64,000 bases of DNA, taken from positions 992,001-1,056,000 of the forward strand of contig CM054117.1 of assembly GCA_028673005.1 (NCBI GenBank), given 5' to 3'. Of the stretch, positions 10,705-21,395 are shown piece after piece. Below the pieces are notes generated by a model. That model searched no databases, was not told the origin of the DNA, and saw only the letters and a list, made by a program, of their open reading frames with translations. A program made the translations under genes and the position numbers. Source of the stretch: Tanypteryx hageni. Taxonomy: Eukaryota; Arthropoda; Insecta; Odonata; Petaluridae. How positions within the stretch are numbered: the stretch's first letter is position 1; each line of letters starts with the position of its first letter.

Positions 10705-11200
10705 CCAATCCTATAGAGACTTCTGGTGGAACATTTCAACTATCTCCAATGGTCCCACATTTAAGGTTATACCGGTTCCATGTATGGCCAAGAGATGGCA
10801 GTAATAGAAAAATACATGACATAAATATTTTTTATCAAAATTTTCTGTTCAAATTACATTTTGCGACAAATGCTACTATTAGATATTAATACTTTTTATT
10901 TTAATGTTTTTTACATCATTAATGTAATGAAATGGAAATCAAGAATGTGCATGGGTATACTTTTTAGAAATTGCATGTCAAAATACTACAATGCCTCCTT
11001 ATGGAGAACACTTAAACTATCTCCGACGGTCCCGTATTTGAGGTTATACCAGTTCCTTGTATGACCAAGAGATGGTAGTATGGTAAAATTGCACAACATT
11101 AACATTTTCTATCAAAGTTCTCTTTTCAAATGAGTTTTTTCAAGAATTTCTAATATTAGATACTCATACTTTTTAATTTTAATATTTTAGGCGATATTTG
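10705..11200. repeat. Tandem direct duplication, period ~278 bp
   Basis: The two copies align around CTATCTCCAATGGTCCC (about 10739) and CTATCTCCGACGGTCCC (about 11017). Both continue GGTTATACC, CCAAGAGATGG, TATCAAA, TTAGATA and ACTTTTT in the same order. They are diverged, and no gene lies within. Confidence 0.8.
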
Positions 11201-12283
11201 CAACCAAAAAAGGAAATATAAATACTTTTAATGAAATGTCCAATAACCATTCAGGGACAAAACATAATGGTATATTGTCACTGTGGGGTGACCTTCACAT
11301 ATGATAGATGTGAAGTGTCATCGTTCTTTTCTGACACAATGACAAAACGCACTTAATATATAGATAATATTGTGAATACAGGATCACTTGTTTATTTTTT
11401 CCAGTTCCACTCATAGCACACTCATTTCTTAAAAGCTTCTACCAGTTATCAAACACATTTTACTCAACTTGGATTTCACATCCACAATCATTCAACATAA
11501 AAAAATGTAGATAGTAAGATTTCTTTATCACTCTCACTTGTACAATTAGTTCATTAAAAACTATTCTACAGAAAAAATGCTTACAATTTCAAGAGGTGAG
11601 AAATGTTCACATGAATATATCAGAAACAAATTAGTAAAAATATGAGTGAAAATCTCCTTGAAAATGATCTTGATGTTGTTGTTTCTTAATGTGATTAAAT
11701 ATCTGTGATCATCAGATCCCACTTAGAAGGGTACACACAAACATGCATTGATGTGTTATTGGCTACTATGGCTTGAATCTAAAGAGTAAGCTGGTACATT
11801 TATGGTGAAAATAGGTAGGTTAAGCCCTCTGAACATATTAATTACATAACATGTAAGTGTAAAAATAAATTAATTCCTTAAGTCACAATCTTGTTATCGA
11901 ATACTACCAATAGAACTTGGATGCAATTACAAGCAATACTTACTTATTAATAACATTTAGGGGTGGTACTTTATGGCCAGGGCAGAGTATCTTTTCATGG
12001 TGAATTCCATGTTTCATAAATTCCTGGTTAAAAACAAAAGAAATGCAAAATATCTGAATAATAAACTCACTTTTGATAAATAAGTCATTTTTGAAATACC
12101 TTCTATTTCAAAATAAATCTTTCTAGAAAAAACTAATGAAAAATCATATAACTTGGCAAGAATGAAAAATTATGCAATAATACAGGGCAGGCAAGAAATA
12201 CTTGACACATTTTAAACTCATGTAAAATTCTAAATAATGTTAATGTTAAAATTATTTATATTTCAGATTATAATGGACCCTTT
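11201..12283. other. No recognisable gene
   Basis: AT-rich sequence between the tandem duplication and the mariner pseudogene; no coding or structural signal seen. Confidence 0.4.
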
Positions 12284-13300
12284 TAAGATTTGCTAACATG
12301 GTAGGGTGGACAAATATCGAAAGATCCTGGAGCTGTACTTGAAGTCCTGTTCAATTATTCAAGCTCAATGAGACTTCAAAAGAATTTACAGTGAGATGTC
12401 CCTCAAGGAACACAATACTCTCATATGCCAAAATTTCTGTGAAACCACCAAAGCACAAGCCATGCCTCCTCCTGAACGATCCAGAAGCATTAGTATACCT
12501 GACAATATTGCATTTGTGCATGAGGCTGTTCAGCGTAGCATGCATTGTTCGACAAAAAAACTGTCACAGGCATTGAAGATAAAAGGAGCATCCTTTCATA
12601 CTATGCTAAAGGGTGATTTGCATGTGTCTCTACAAAGCTCAAATGGTTCAAGGACTCAATGAAAATGATAAATAGAGAAGAATGGAATTTTATATAACAC
12701 ATTTTTTTGAATGTTTGAGGAGGATGACAGGTACGTATATCGAGAGACTAATTATGTCAAATGAAGCTCATTTCAATCTTGCAGGTTATGTCAACAAGCA
12801 GAGCACCTGATTTTGGGCAGAAGAAAACTGCAAGCAGTTCCACCAATGCACAGTGAGCATGTAGCAATGTAGTATGGCATTTCTTGGATCATTGAGCCAT
12901 GTTTTTTTATGTCAATGGGGCAACTGTCACAGTGACATCTGAGCGATATCAAGAAATGATAAGCAATTTTCTTGCTCCAAAACTAAGAAACATGAGATTT
13001 GATTATCAAAACTGGTTCCAACAAGGTGGGACAACTATCCATACTGCTTGTGCATGAATGTTACTCCTGAAGGACCTGTTCTCCCATCATCTCATTTCAC
13101 AACTTGGTGATGTTCCATAGGCCAGAAATCCAAACTTTACGATGCCCATTTCTTCTGATGGGGTACCATAAATGAACCAAGTCAACCAGACAAGACTAAG
13201 GACCATTCAAGACATATGTAGGCTAACTGAACAGAAATAGCCCATATTTAACTTAAAATCTTAAGGAGTGTGATGCGAAACAGCTGCCCATTTACAACAG
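12284..13300 (+). pseudogene. mariner/IS630-type transposase with DUF4817-like N-terminus, decayed
   Basis: Read across frame changes, this gives an N-terminal helix-turn-helix block (ILELYLKSCSIIQAQ). A segment follows with PPERSRSISIPDNIAFVHEAV and STKKLSQALKIKGASF, matching the second HTH of arthropod mariner relatives. Then come IMSNEAHFNLAGYVNKQ and WFQQGGTTIHTA, followed by LISQLGDVP. In active relatives these two blocks read SDEA and QQDGA, so both catalytic Asp positions are altered here. Stops are frequent. A dead copy; terminal repeats were not identified. Confidence 0.75.
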
Positions 13301-13699
13301 TGCATACATGAAAATGGTGGTTACTTAAAAAGCATTTTCAAGAACTAGATCTTATAATAAACTTAAGTATTCTCCTGTAGTTGTAGTTTTGTATGGTATA
13401 CAAATATTCTTACTTTCTTTTAAATTGCTCTTACAAAATGAAATATAAATGTATCATATATTTATTGCCATTCCAGTATAATTAGGGCTGGCTGGCTTGA
13501 TGGTAGTGCCGACATGAGTGTTTTTATGCCGAATGTTTCTCGCATCTCTACAGACTGACCGAAAGAAGTCTTTGAACTGAATGGTACTTCTTGTGGTTTT
13601 ATATTTTCTGTGATGTTTGCAGTTGTGTATTTCATTTGTGTGTTTTTAATTGTGTATTGTGTGTTTTAGTGTTGTATTACACGTTTATCTGCTCTGTGA

Positions 13700-14641
13700 T
13701 GTCTCTAACTCTTGAGATGAATATTTTTCTTATGCGTCAACACTTGAGAGCTAAATAGAAAGGGAGGAAGAAGGGTCTTCGGGTCTGGGCTAGTGCTTGG
13801 TTCAGCATCTCAAGAGGACAATATAATGAGATTGAGAGAGAGAAACACTTATAATACATCACTGCACAAACAATCCATCTTGACCGAAAGCGTGATCAGA
13901 GCGCATGAGAAGGGCTTGGATCGCACAACAAATATTCTCTTGCTGCTCTGAAGAAGTTAGTTTGAGGGAAGCATTTATGCTGTACGGAGGCAGCTATTAT
14001 TCATTATTTTCTGTGATTAGTTTTGTTTAATTTCTAAGAGGTTAAAAGAGTAGTTATCATTGCATCAACCAGTAAAAAATGCAAGAGAGCAAGAGAGACA
14101 GAGTACTTACTTAAAAGTGATTCGGAAGAAAGTGTCAGTTCAGACGGTGATAGTGGGAATCATGTTGAAGATCAGGCTCAAAGTACTAAGGTAAAAACCT
14201 ATATTTTTGGCATTTTATGTTTAGTGGACAAGTACGAAACCTCCTCTCTCTCCTGTCCCTGCGTGCTTCTAGCATCTTTGTTTATCCTTATTTTAATGTT
14301 TTTTCCAACAAATTTACGAGGAAGATGTAGAAATCTATGATAAAGCCGTATACATGAAGTAATCCATAAACCCGGAATAAAGACGTACAATATAGCACAT
14401 CTGTGAATGCTTAAAATACTTCATCAAACCATTTCACCCAAAATAAATACATAAAAAATGTAAAAAATATAGTATAAACACTCAAGTTTTATGAAAATTC
14501 TAAAAATATTTCAGATGAATTCAATCAATAGGTAAAAAGTTATTCATTTTTTTATATGTTTACTCCAGATTAGCTAATTCATTTAAATCTCCTCTGACCT
14601 CTAGGATGATTTTGGTTTAAATGCCCTCCGGGCTTGAGGGG
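13700..14641 (+). mobile_element. piggyBac remnant (5' region joined to 3' end)
   Basis: The 5' leader and first codons (about 13690-14190, with KKCKRARETEYLLKSDSEE) match the leader and N-terminal coding region of the copy at 27685-28843. The 3' border ends CTTGAGGGG followed by TTAA at 14642-14645, and its complement CCCCTCAAGC resembles the CCCCTAAGCG terminus at 27685. The transposase body is deleted. The 5' terminus is not clear. Confidence 0.6.
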
Positions 14642-14787
14642 TTAATGAAGATTTATTTGTTAAACATTATGCTACACAACAACACAAAACTATATTTACT
14701 TTCTGAAACACTAAAGTTATTTGAAATTTACTCTACTCTTTAATGATCCTGTAGATTTGTTAAAATACAGAACAAATAAAAAGTATA

Positions 14788-15766
14788 CAGGGTGTTTCAA
14801 TATTAAGTATAAAAAATTTAGGGGCATATTCTAGAGTACAAAACAAGACTAAAATGCCCTATGACAATATTTCTGAAAACACTTTATTTCGGAGTTATAA
14901 ACCAATGACACTTGAAAGAAGTCATACAAGTCAGTACAAAATGAAATGAAATTATTCTTTCAAACAGGCATACAAACATAACAACTGTTCACAATTACAA
15001 ATGTTCGAAGTGGCATTCATGAACTTGAAGGCAGACCTCGGCTTGTCGCATTAGTGAGCTTCAAACATGCTGCTACATGTACTCTTGCATTCATTTTCCC
15101 TTCCCTCCCCTTAAATGTAAGAAGGGACTACATAGTCTCAATTTCACCCTAATAAAGTCGTTTGTCTGTCTGTCTGTCTCTCTCAGTAGACCTCATTTTT
15201 CTGCTGTTTATCAGTTGTTTTCTGACTTATTCATTCTTCACTGGAGCTTGTACTGTTACAGTAGTGTGATTGCGATGGAGTTTTCCAATACTGAGTACGC
15301 AGATATGCACCTCATGTATGGTCTTGCTGGAGGAAATTCACATGGTGTGTACCATGAATGTTTCCCTAACAGAAGATTGCCAAACCATCAGATATTTGCA
15401 GTCGTAGGTAGATGTTTGAGGGAATGTGGTTCATTTCGCCATGCCACAGGGCAAAGGCGGCCTTAAGCATATGGAGAGGACATTGGGGAAGAAATTCTTG
15501 AAATTGTACAAGAAGATCGATGGACAAGTATATGATGAATTGGTGCTGCTGTAGGAATTCCCCATGCATCTGTTCGAACATTTATTGTAATTATGAAGTC
15601 ATTTTGTTTGTATGTCTGTTTGAAAGAATAATTTAATTTCATTTTGTTTCATTAAATCATAACTCCGAAATAAAGTGTTTTCAGAAATATAGTCATAGGG
15701 CATTTTAGTCTTGTTTTTCCTCTAGAATGTCACTGAATTTTTTACACTTAATATTGAAACACCTTG
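14788..15766 (+). mobile_element. Non-autonomous mariner-like element with long TIRs
   Basis: A 979-bp element flanked by TA (14786-14787 and 15767-15768). Its arms are ~115-bp inverted repeats: CAGGGTGTTTCAATATTAAG at the left and the complement at the right, continuing through AAGACTAAAATGCCCTATGA and ATTTCGGAGTTAT. The only coding remnant is the N-terminal HTH region. TA duplication and family match the Tc1/mariner superfamily. Confidence 0.9.
15275..15466 (+). pseudogene. DUF4817-type transposase N-terminal fragment
   Basis: From the ATG at 15275 the frame reads MEFSNTEYADMHLMYGLAGG, then ECFPNRRLPNHQIF and LRECGSF. This is the characteristic N-terminal helix-turn-helix block (DUF4817) of arthropod mariner-like elements. 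It ends at a stop at 15466. The catalytic domain is absent, so the element could only be moved in trans. Confidence 0.8.
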
Positions 15767-17362
15767 TATACATATTTGATGTCATTATAAAGGTAACAAT
15801 TACATAAATTCATTAAGACCCCAACTACATTTGTCAATCAAAAACTTTTTTAATTCAAGTTAAAACAATTTATTGATAACCTTAACACTCTTAGGGAGTT
15901 CATTATAAAAACTAGTGTAATTGCCTGTAAAATATGATGGGTATACGTGGATTAAGTATTCAATTTAAGGCACTTCCCATTCTTCCTTCCTTTCTCTCCT
16001 TCTCCCTCCCATTCTCTCACCCTCACTCCTCCTCTGGAAAAATATACTTCCTAGTCTCAATATCACCCTAATAAAGAACATCTCTCTCCTGTCTCACATA
16101 TTAAAACATTCAAAGCACACATTCCTTATGCATATAGTATAAGGGTTGAGATGACAATACAATCTCAAGGTTTAACAATGACATGCTTGGCAAGGCAACA
16201 TATTAAAAAGCTAAAATTTTTCAGAAAATGATTTAAATGTATAACTTGAGCAATTTTGTATCATAGGCAAAATTCAACGATAAGAATAACAAACGTTATT
16301 TATTTTTCCTTAAATTGGTCCAGATCCAAAGATCGTAGATCATCATTTCTAATTTTAATTTGCAAAAGAGTAAAAGCCTGCAAGTTGAAAAATCGATTTT
16401 TATGTGTTATACCAAATTTCAGTTTTCTACCTACTCGGAAAGTTTGTTAAGATAGCATTACTGCTGTAAATAGTTCTTGATTCTCCCGCTCTTTTATAAA
16501 GCCTTTTTAAGAGAGGTGCCAAACTGAAACGTAAGGAACAAACATAGATTATTATATAAAGATATACATCCCAGAATAAGATGAACTTGTTTTGTATATG
16601 GTTGTTCTGTGATACTCTAGTTGGTAGTTATTTCTTTTTCTAGTCATATAATCAGGTTTATCCATATTTGTTTCCTAATAATTTTCTTTTAAATATAATA
16701 TATCATTATAAATAGCTGCTTCTTACATATACAGGATATATCATATAAAATTCCAGAAAAGGTTATATTTAAGGGGTGTTTTTGACCACAATGTCCAATT
16801 TTAAACACCCATAAGAAAAGCATTGAAAACTGTGAAGGGCTATATAAAATTGCTTTTTTAAATTACTTAAAATTAAGATACAAAGTTGGGGCCTGCATAA
16901 TACTGTGGATGAAAGAATGAATTATTTTTCTTGAAGACAAAATTCAAATCCAAGGTGAGTTTGCATAAAACTTTGATTTTAATCATAAAATTATGAAATT
17001 TTTTCGGTCTACAACAACGAAAAATATTAACTACCATAGCAACAACTCCAATGCATTTCAATAGAAATTGATTTTCCATACTTCAAGAGCATTGATTTAA
17101 TGCTTATACTGCATTAAAATACATTTGATTTCAGCCAACAGCGCATACATATGATCACGGGATAATTTTAAATTAATTTTTTATCCGTACAAAAAGGCAT
17201 GGATGATGACACCATAATCATAACACACATAATATCCTAATTTTAATTATGCAAGTAAATGGTGCGAAACACAAGTAATGGTCATAAAAATTTTGTCACA
17301 AAGTCCAAATTTGCAAACCGCAAGCACGCGAAGTTCAAAAATGTGGTGTGTATCATCATCAT
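15767..17362. other. No recognisable gene; one CT-rich motif
   Basis: AT-rich sequence. A CT-rich patch at 15980-16080 ends TAGTCTCAATATCACCCTAATAAAG and resembles 15090-15160 inside the preceding element, so it may be a fragment of the same repeat. Nothing else recognised. Confidence 0.4.
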
Positions 17363-17625
17363 AGGTAGTCTGTCTGTAGACAGGTCCGTAATTATTCTTG
17401 GTTAAACCTGGTTCTCCATATACTCCTATTTTCTGCTGTCCTCTTCATATCTTGATAACTCTCTTTCCCTTTCAAATCGTCTATCAGCTGAAACCTTTTC
17501 CTACCTCTTTCCCTTTTCCCATTTAGTTTTCCTTCTAACACGTCTTTAATCATACTCTCTCTCCTCATGTAATGTCCAACCCAGTTAGCCTTCCTCTTTC
17601 TGATAGTCTGTATAATCATTCGCTT
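17363..17625 (-). pseudogene. RTE-type LINE, C-terminal/3' tail fragment
   Basis: The minus-strand frame reads IIQTIRKRKANWVGHYMRRE, then DVLEGKLNGKRERGRKR and IWRTRFNQ. It parallels the C-terminus of the element at 51692, which reads IKTIRKRKANWIGHILRRQ. A short ATG/ATC-type simple repeat (plus-strand TATCATCATCATAGG, 17351-17365) follows, as expected for RTE 3' tails. It is 5'-truncated and diverged from the other two copies. Confidence 0.85.
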
Positions 17626-17639
17626 CTCTCCTATTCTTC

Positions 17640-17847
17640 ATAGCACTTCATCGTTTTTCATCCTATCTGTCTGTATATATATATTTCTGTGTGTGTGTGT
17701 TCATTTACGTGTGTCTCTTTGATGCCCCTAGTAGCCTGCCAACTTGGCCCCAACTTGGTAAGTGTCCAATGGGCTTCCTTCAACACCTTGTTGCCACCCT
17801 CATCACTACCTTTTCTTTTCCTTAAGTTTATATATACACACACACAC
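17640..17847 (+). mobile_element. Penelope-type pseudo-LTR fragment
   Basis: The sequence TTTACGTGTGTCTCTTTGATGCC, then AACTTGGTAAGTGTCCAATGGGC, TTCAACACCTTGTTGCCACC and TTTTCCTTAAGTTTATATA follows the order seen in the pseudo-LTRs at 18719, 47598 and 50864. It ends in a CA/TA simple repeat into which the next element inserted. Confidence 0.75.
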
Positions 17848-18627
17848 CAGGTGCGGAAAAACAATGTGTCAAAAATTCTGGGGATGGTAGTGGGGGCCAA
17901 GGCAAACATTTTTCATAAAATAACCCGTGGTCGGAAGTGCATCATTACGGCGCTACAGGCCGTCGAATGCGCCTGTTCAGCACCTGCCGGTAGGCAACCC
18001 CTTAACCTGTGCCCAATTTAAACATTGTACAGGTGCAAAGCCTGGCAAATCGATTTGTTTTGGAGGAGTTCAGAACCGCTTTCGCTTGGTCCCAATTGCT
18101 GTAATAAGAGTCATGTGGTTCCAGAATGACGAAGCTCGGGCTCATTTTGCTCGTCAAGCGCGAGATCATCTGGCCACCACCTTTGGCGATTGGTGGATCA
18201 GACAGGGTGTCCCTGTCGCATGGCATCCCAGATCACCGGACAGTACACCGATGGATTTCTTTCTGTGGGGCTACATGAAAGACCTGATTTACTCCATGCC
18301 AGTTGAAGATGAGGAGGACCTTGTGGCCTGTATCGTTGCAGCTGCTGAGACCATCAGGAACAAACCTGGTATCTTTGAGTGCACCTGACAATCACTGATA
18401 TGTCATTGTGAACTGTGTAGGGATGTTCAAGGTCATAATTTTGAGCACCTCCTTTGACCAATGTTGTGATATGATCCATTAAAGACCTAAGAATGTGTTA
18501 TCGATTATTTCCATTAGTGCCATAACAACACACTTCTGACCATGGGTAATGTAACGAAAAATGTTTGTCTTGGCCCCTCCCCCCCTACCATCCCCAGAAT
18601 TTTTTACACATTGTTTTTCTGCACCTG
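17848..18627 (+). mobile_element. Short mariner-like element
   Basis: A 780-bp element with ~95-bp imperfect inverted ends: CAGGTGCGGAAAAACAATGTG at the left and the complement of CAGGTGCAGAAAAACAATGTG at the right, continuing AATTCTGGGGATGGTAG. It lies in a CA/TA simple repeat, so the target duplication cannot be read. It carries only the C-terminal half of a transposase. Confidence 0.85.
17927..18388 (+). pseudogene. mariner-like transposase C-terminal fragment
   Basis: The frame shows VMWFQNDEARAHFARQARDHL, then FGDWWIRQGVPVAWHPRSPD and TPMDFFLWGYMKDLIY. This is the second catalytic Asp region and C-terminus of the DUF4817-type mariner family; relatives read QQDGA where this has QNDEA. 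The N-terminal HTH and first catalytic Asp are missing. It is related to the copies at 12.3 and 14.8 kb, but its ends differ, so it is a distinct subfamily. Confidence 0.85.
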
Positions 18628-18663
18628 TTATGTATGTATGATATGTATGTATGTGTGTGTATG

Positions 18664-18667
<4 letters not shown>

Positions 18668-18718
<51 letters not shown>
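18668..18718. repeat. (TA)n microsatellite
   Basis: About 25 TA units, directly before the Penelope pseudo-LTR. Confidence 0.95.
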
Positions 18719-18719
<1 letters not shown>

Positions 18720-18935
18720 CGATGGAGTTTTACACTCTCTCCATCGCTGAAGAAGGGCATACTTGTGCCCGAAAAGCTTACATTTTTCTGTTTTTTTTTG
18801 TGTGTCTTCGATGCCCCCAGCAGCTTACCAATTTGGTCCTCAACTTGGTAAGTGACCACTGGGCATCCTTCAACACCTTTTTGCCAACCTTATTACTGCC
18901 TTTCCTTTTCCTTAAGTTAATATATATATATACTA
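18719..18935 (+). mobile_element. Penelope pseudo-LTR with hammerhead-like motif
   Basis: Order of landmarks: an inverted pair CGATGGAG/CTCCATCG, CTGAAGA, a hairpin GGGCA/TGCCC, GAAA, AGCTT, then TGTGTGTCTTCGATGCCCCC, CCAATTTGGTCCTCAACTTGG and TTCCTTTTCCTTAAGTTAATA. The 3' part matches the pseudo-LTRs of the complete element at 47.6-51 kb at lower identity, so this is a second family. No coding region is attached; it abuts the AT-rich repeat block. Confidence 0.75.
18746..18780 (+). ncRNA. Hammerhead-like ribozyme motif (pseudo-LTR family 2)
   Basis: CTGAAGA, one extra A, a 5-bp stem GGGCA/TGCCC with a 6-nt loop, then GAAA and the palindrome AAGCTT. This matches the conserved CUGANGA/GAAA core of hammerhead ribozymes, which are known from Penelope pseudo-LTRs. 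Deviations are the extra base before stem II and a stem III too short to form within one molecule, though a dimer could use the palindrome. An 8-bp stem lies immediately upstream. Confidence 0.45.
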
Positions 18936-21262
18936 GTAGTTGGTGCTTGCATACTGCAAGTATTTAATCTCACCTTGAAAAAACATTCATTTTTTAGACA
19001 GACATTTCATCATTACAAATATTCTTTTAATTCTAAAGATTTCAACTCCGCAGCTATTTTCGTTTTTCCCAAATGTAAAAACAATAGTTTAAAAAAATCC
19101 CCAAATGTTGCAATTTTTAAAATTTTATACTTTCTCCATTATGGGGTATTAATGCTACACATTTTAGCCAAATTTTAAAGTTGTAGCATTTCTAGAAGTA
19201 AAATAATATTTTTCTAATTTTTTAAATTTAAATAATTTTTAACGACCGCCACAAATTATATATGGTAAAATTGAAATGTTTATTTGTGCAATTTTACTAC
19301 TCTGTAAATAATTTGAAAATTTCAGCTTCCTAGCTCATCCCGTAGTACCTAAACAGTTATCCAATTGTTTAAACTTTAAGAATTTTTAACTGCCAAACAA
19401 ATTAAAATATCAAAATTTGCATAATCCCTATTTCGTTTTTTTAAGAATTCTACTTACAAAAAAAATTTCAACTCCGTAGCACATGCAGAAATACATAAAC
19501 CATGAACATTTGTTTAAACAATTGCGAATTTTTAGCGGCCGCATTGTTGCACTTTTTAAAGATTTTCGTTTTTTCTAGTCGGTTTTGCACAAAATCCTAC
19601 CTAAGAAAAAAATTTCGAATCTCCAGCTCATCTGGAAGTGCCTAAACATTAGTATCCTCCTGTTATATGTTATCTATTATATATCGACGACTCTTACAGA
19701 GGAGGATATAACATACCAGTAGTTGGTGCTTGCATACTGCAAGCATTTCATCTCAACATAAAAAAAATTCATTATTCATCTTTCATCATTACACATATAT
19801 TTTTAATTCTAAATATTTCACCTCCACAGCGATTTTTGTTTTTCCCACATGTAAAAATAATATTTTAAAACAATCCCCAAATGTTGCAATTTTAAATATT
19901 TTATACTTTCTCCATTAAGTGGTACTAATGCTACACATTTTAGCCAAATTTTTAAGTTGTAGCACTTCTAGAAGTAAAATAATATTTTTCTAATTGTTTA
20001 AATTTAAATAATTTTTAACGGCCGCCGGAATTCATATATGGTAAAATTGAAATGTTTATTTGTGCAAATTTACTACTCTGTATATAATTTGAAAATTTCA
20101 GCTTCCTAGCTCATACCGTAGTACCTACACAGTTACCTATTTGTTTAAAATTTAAGAATTTTTAACTGCCAAAAAAATTAAAATATCAAAATTTGTATAA
20201 TCCCGATTTCGTTTTTTAAGGAATTCTACTTATAAAAAAAAATTCAACTCCGTGGCACATTCGGAAATACATAAACCTTGAAAATTTGTTTAACAATTGC
20301 GAATTTTTAGCGGCCGCGTTGTTGCACTTTTTCAAGATTTTCGTTTTTTCTAGTCGGTTTTGCACAAAATCCTACCTAAGAAAAAAATTTCGAATCTCCA
20401 GCACATCTGGAAGTGGCTAAACATTAGTATCCTCCTGTTATATATCATTATATATCGACGACTCTTACAGAGGAGGAGGATATAACATACATATAACAGG
20501 AGGATACTAATGTTTAGGCACTTCCAGATAAGCTGGAGATTCGAAATTTGTTTTAGGTAGGGTTTTGTGCAAAAACGACTAGAAAAAACGAAAATCTTGA
20601 AAAAGTGCAAGAATGTGGCCGCTAAAAATTCGCAATTGTTTAAACAAATTTTAAGGGTTTGGGCATTTCCGAATGTGCTACGGACCTGAATTTTTTTTAA
20701 AAGTAGAATTCTTAAAAAAACGAAATAGGGATTATACAAATTTTGATATTTTAATTAGTTTGGCAGTTAAAAATTCTTCAAGTTTAAACAAATAGAGAAC
20801 TGTTTAGGTACTACGGGATGAGCTAGGAAGCTGAAGTTTTTCAGTTATTTGCAGAGTAGTAAATTTGCACAAATAAACATTTCAATTTTACCATATATGA
20901 ATTGCGGCGGCCGTTAAAAATTATTTAATTTTAAACAATTAGAAAAATATTATTTTACTTCTAGAAGTGCTACAACTTTATAATTTGGCTAAAACGTGTA
21001 GCATTAGTACCCCATAATGAAGGTAGTGTAAAATTTTTTAAATTGCAACATTTGGGGATTGTTTTAAACTATTATTTTTATGTGGGAAAAACGGAAATCG
21101 CTGCGGAGGTGAAATCTTTAGAATTGAAAGAATATTTGTAATGATGAAATGTCTGTCTGAGAAATGAATGTTTTTTTCAAGGTGATATGAAATGCTTGCA
21201 GTATGCAAGCACCAACTATTAGTATGTTATATCCTCCTCTGTAAGAGTCGTCGATATATAAT
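18936..21262. repeat. AT-rich ~770-bp repeat: two direct units and one inverted
   Basis: Unit 1 (18936-19714) and unit 2 (19715-20487) are direct copies; unit 3 (20488-21262) is inverted, making a large palindrome centred near 20487. Each unit runs from TAGTTGGTGCTTGCATACTGC through CCCCAAATGTTGCAATTTT, CCGTAGTACCTA, TAGCGGCCGC and TCTGGAAGTG to TCGACGACTCTTACAGAGGAGG. There is no coding capacity. Further copies lie at 46.0-47.5, 55.0-55.9 and 62.6-64 kb. Confidence 0.9.
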
Positions 21263-21395
21263 GATATGCTTACGGAAGTGGAAATGTAAATGGGATAAAT
21301 GGATGGCAACAAGTTGTTGGGATAAGGAAGCACAGTGAGCACTCACCAATAAGATGACTTCAAGTTAACGAGCTGCTGGGGGTGTCGAAGTATAT
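21263..21395 (-). mobile_element. Penelope pseudo-LTR fragment, inverted
   Basis: The minus strand reads CTTCGACACCCCCAGCAGCTC, AAGTCATCTTATTGGTGAGTG, TTCCTTATCCCAACAACTTG and TTGCCATCCATTTATCCCATT. This is very close to 23365-23470 and related to 50930-51060. With the plus-strand pseudo-LTR at 18719-18935 it brackets the AT-rich repeat block in opposite orientation. Confidence 0.8.

Noticed and set aside
18542..18967. 141-codon frame across the (TA)n tract
   Set aside because: It is driven by Tyr-Ile repeats from the microsatellite and pseudo-LTR sequence.
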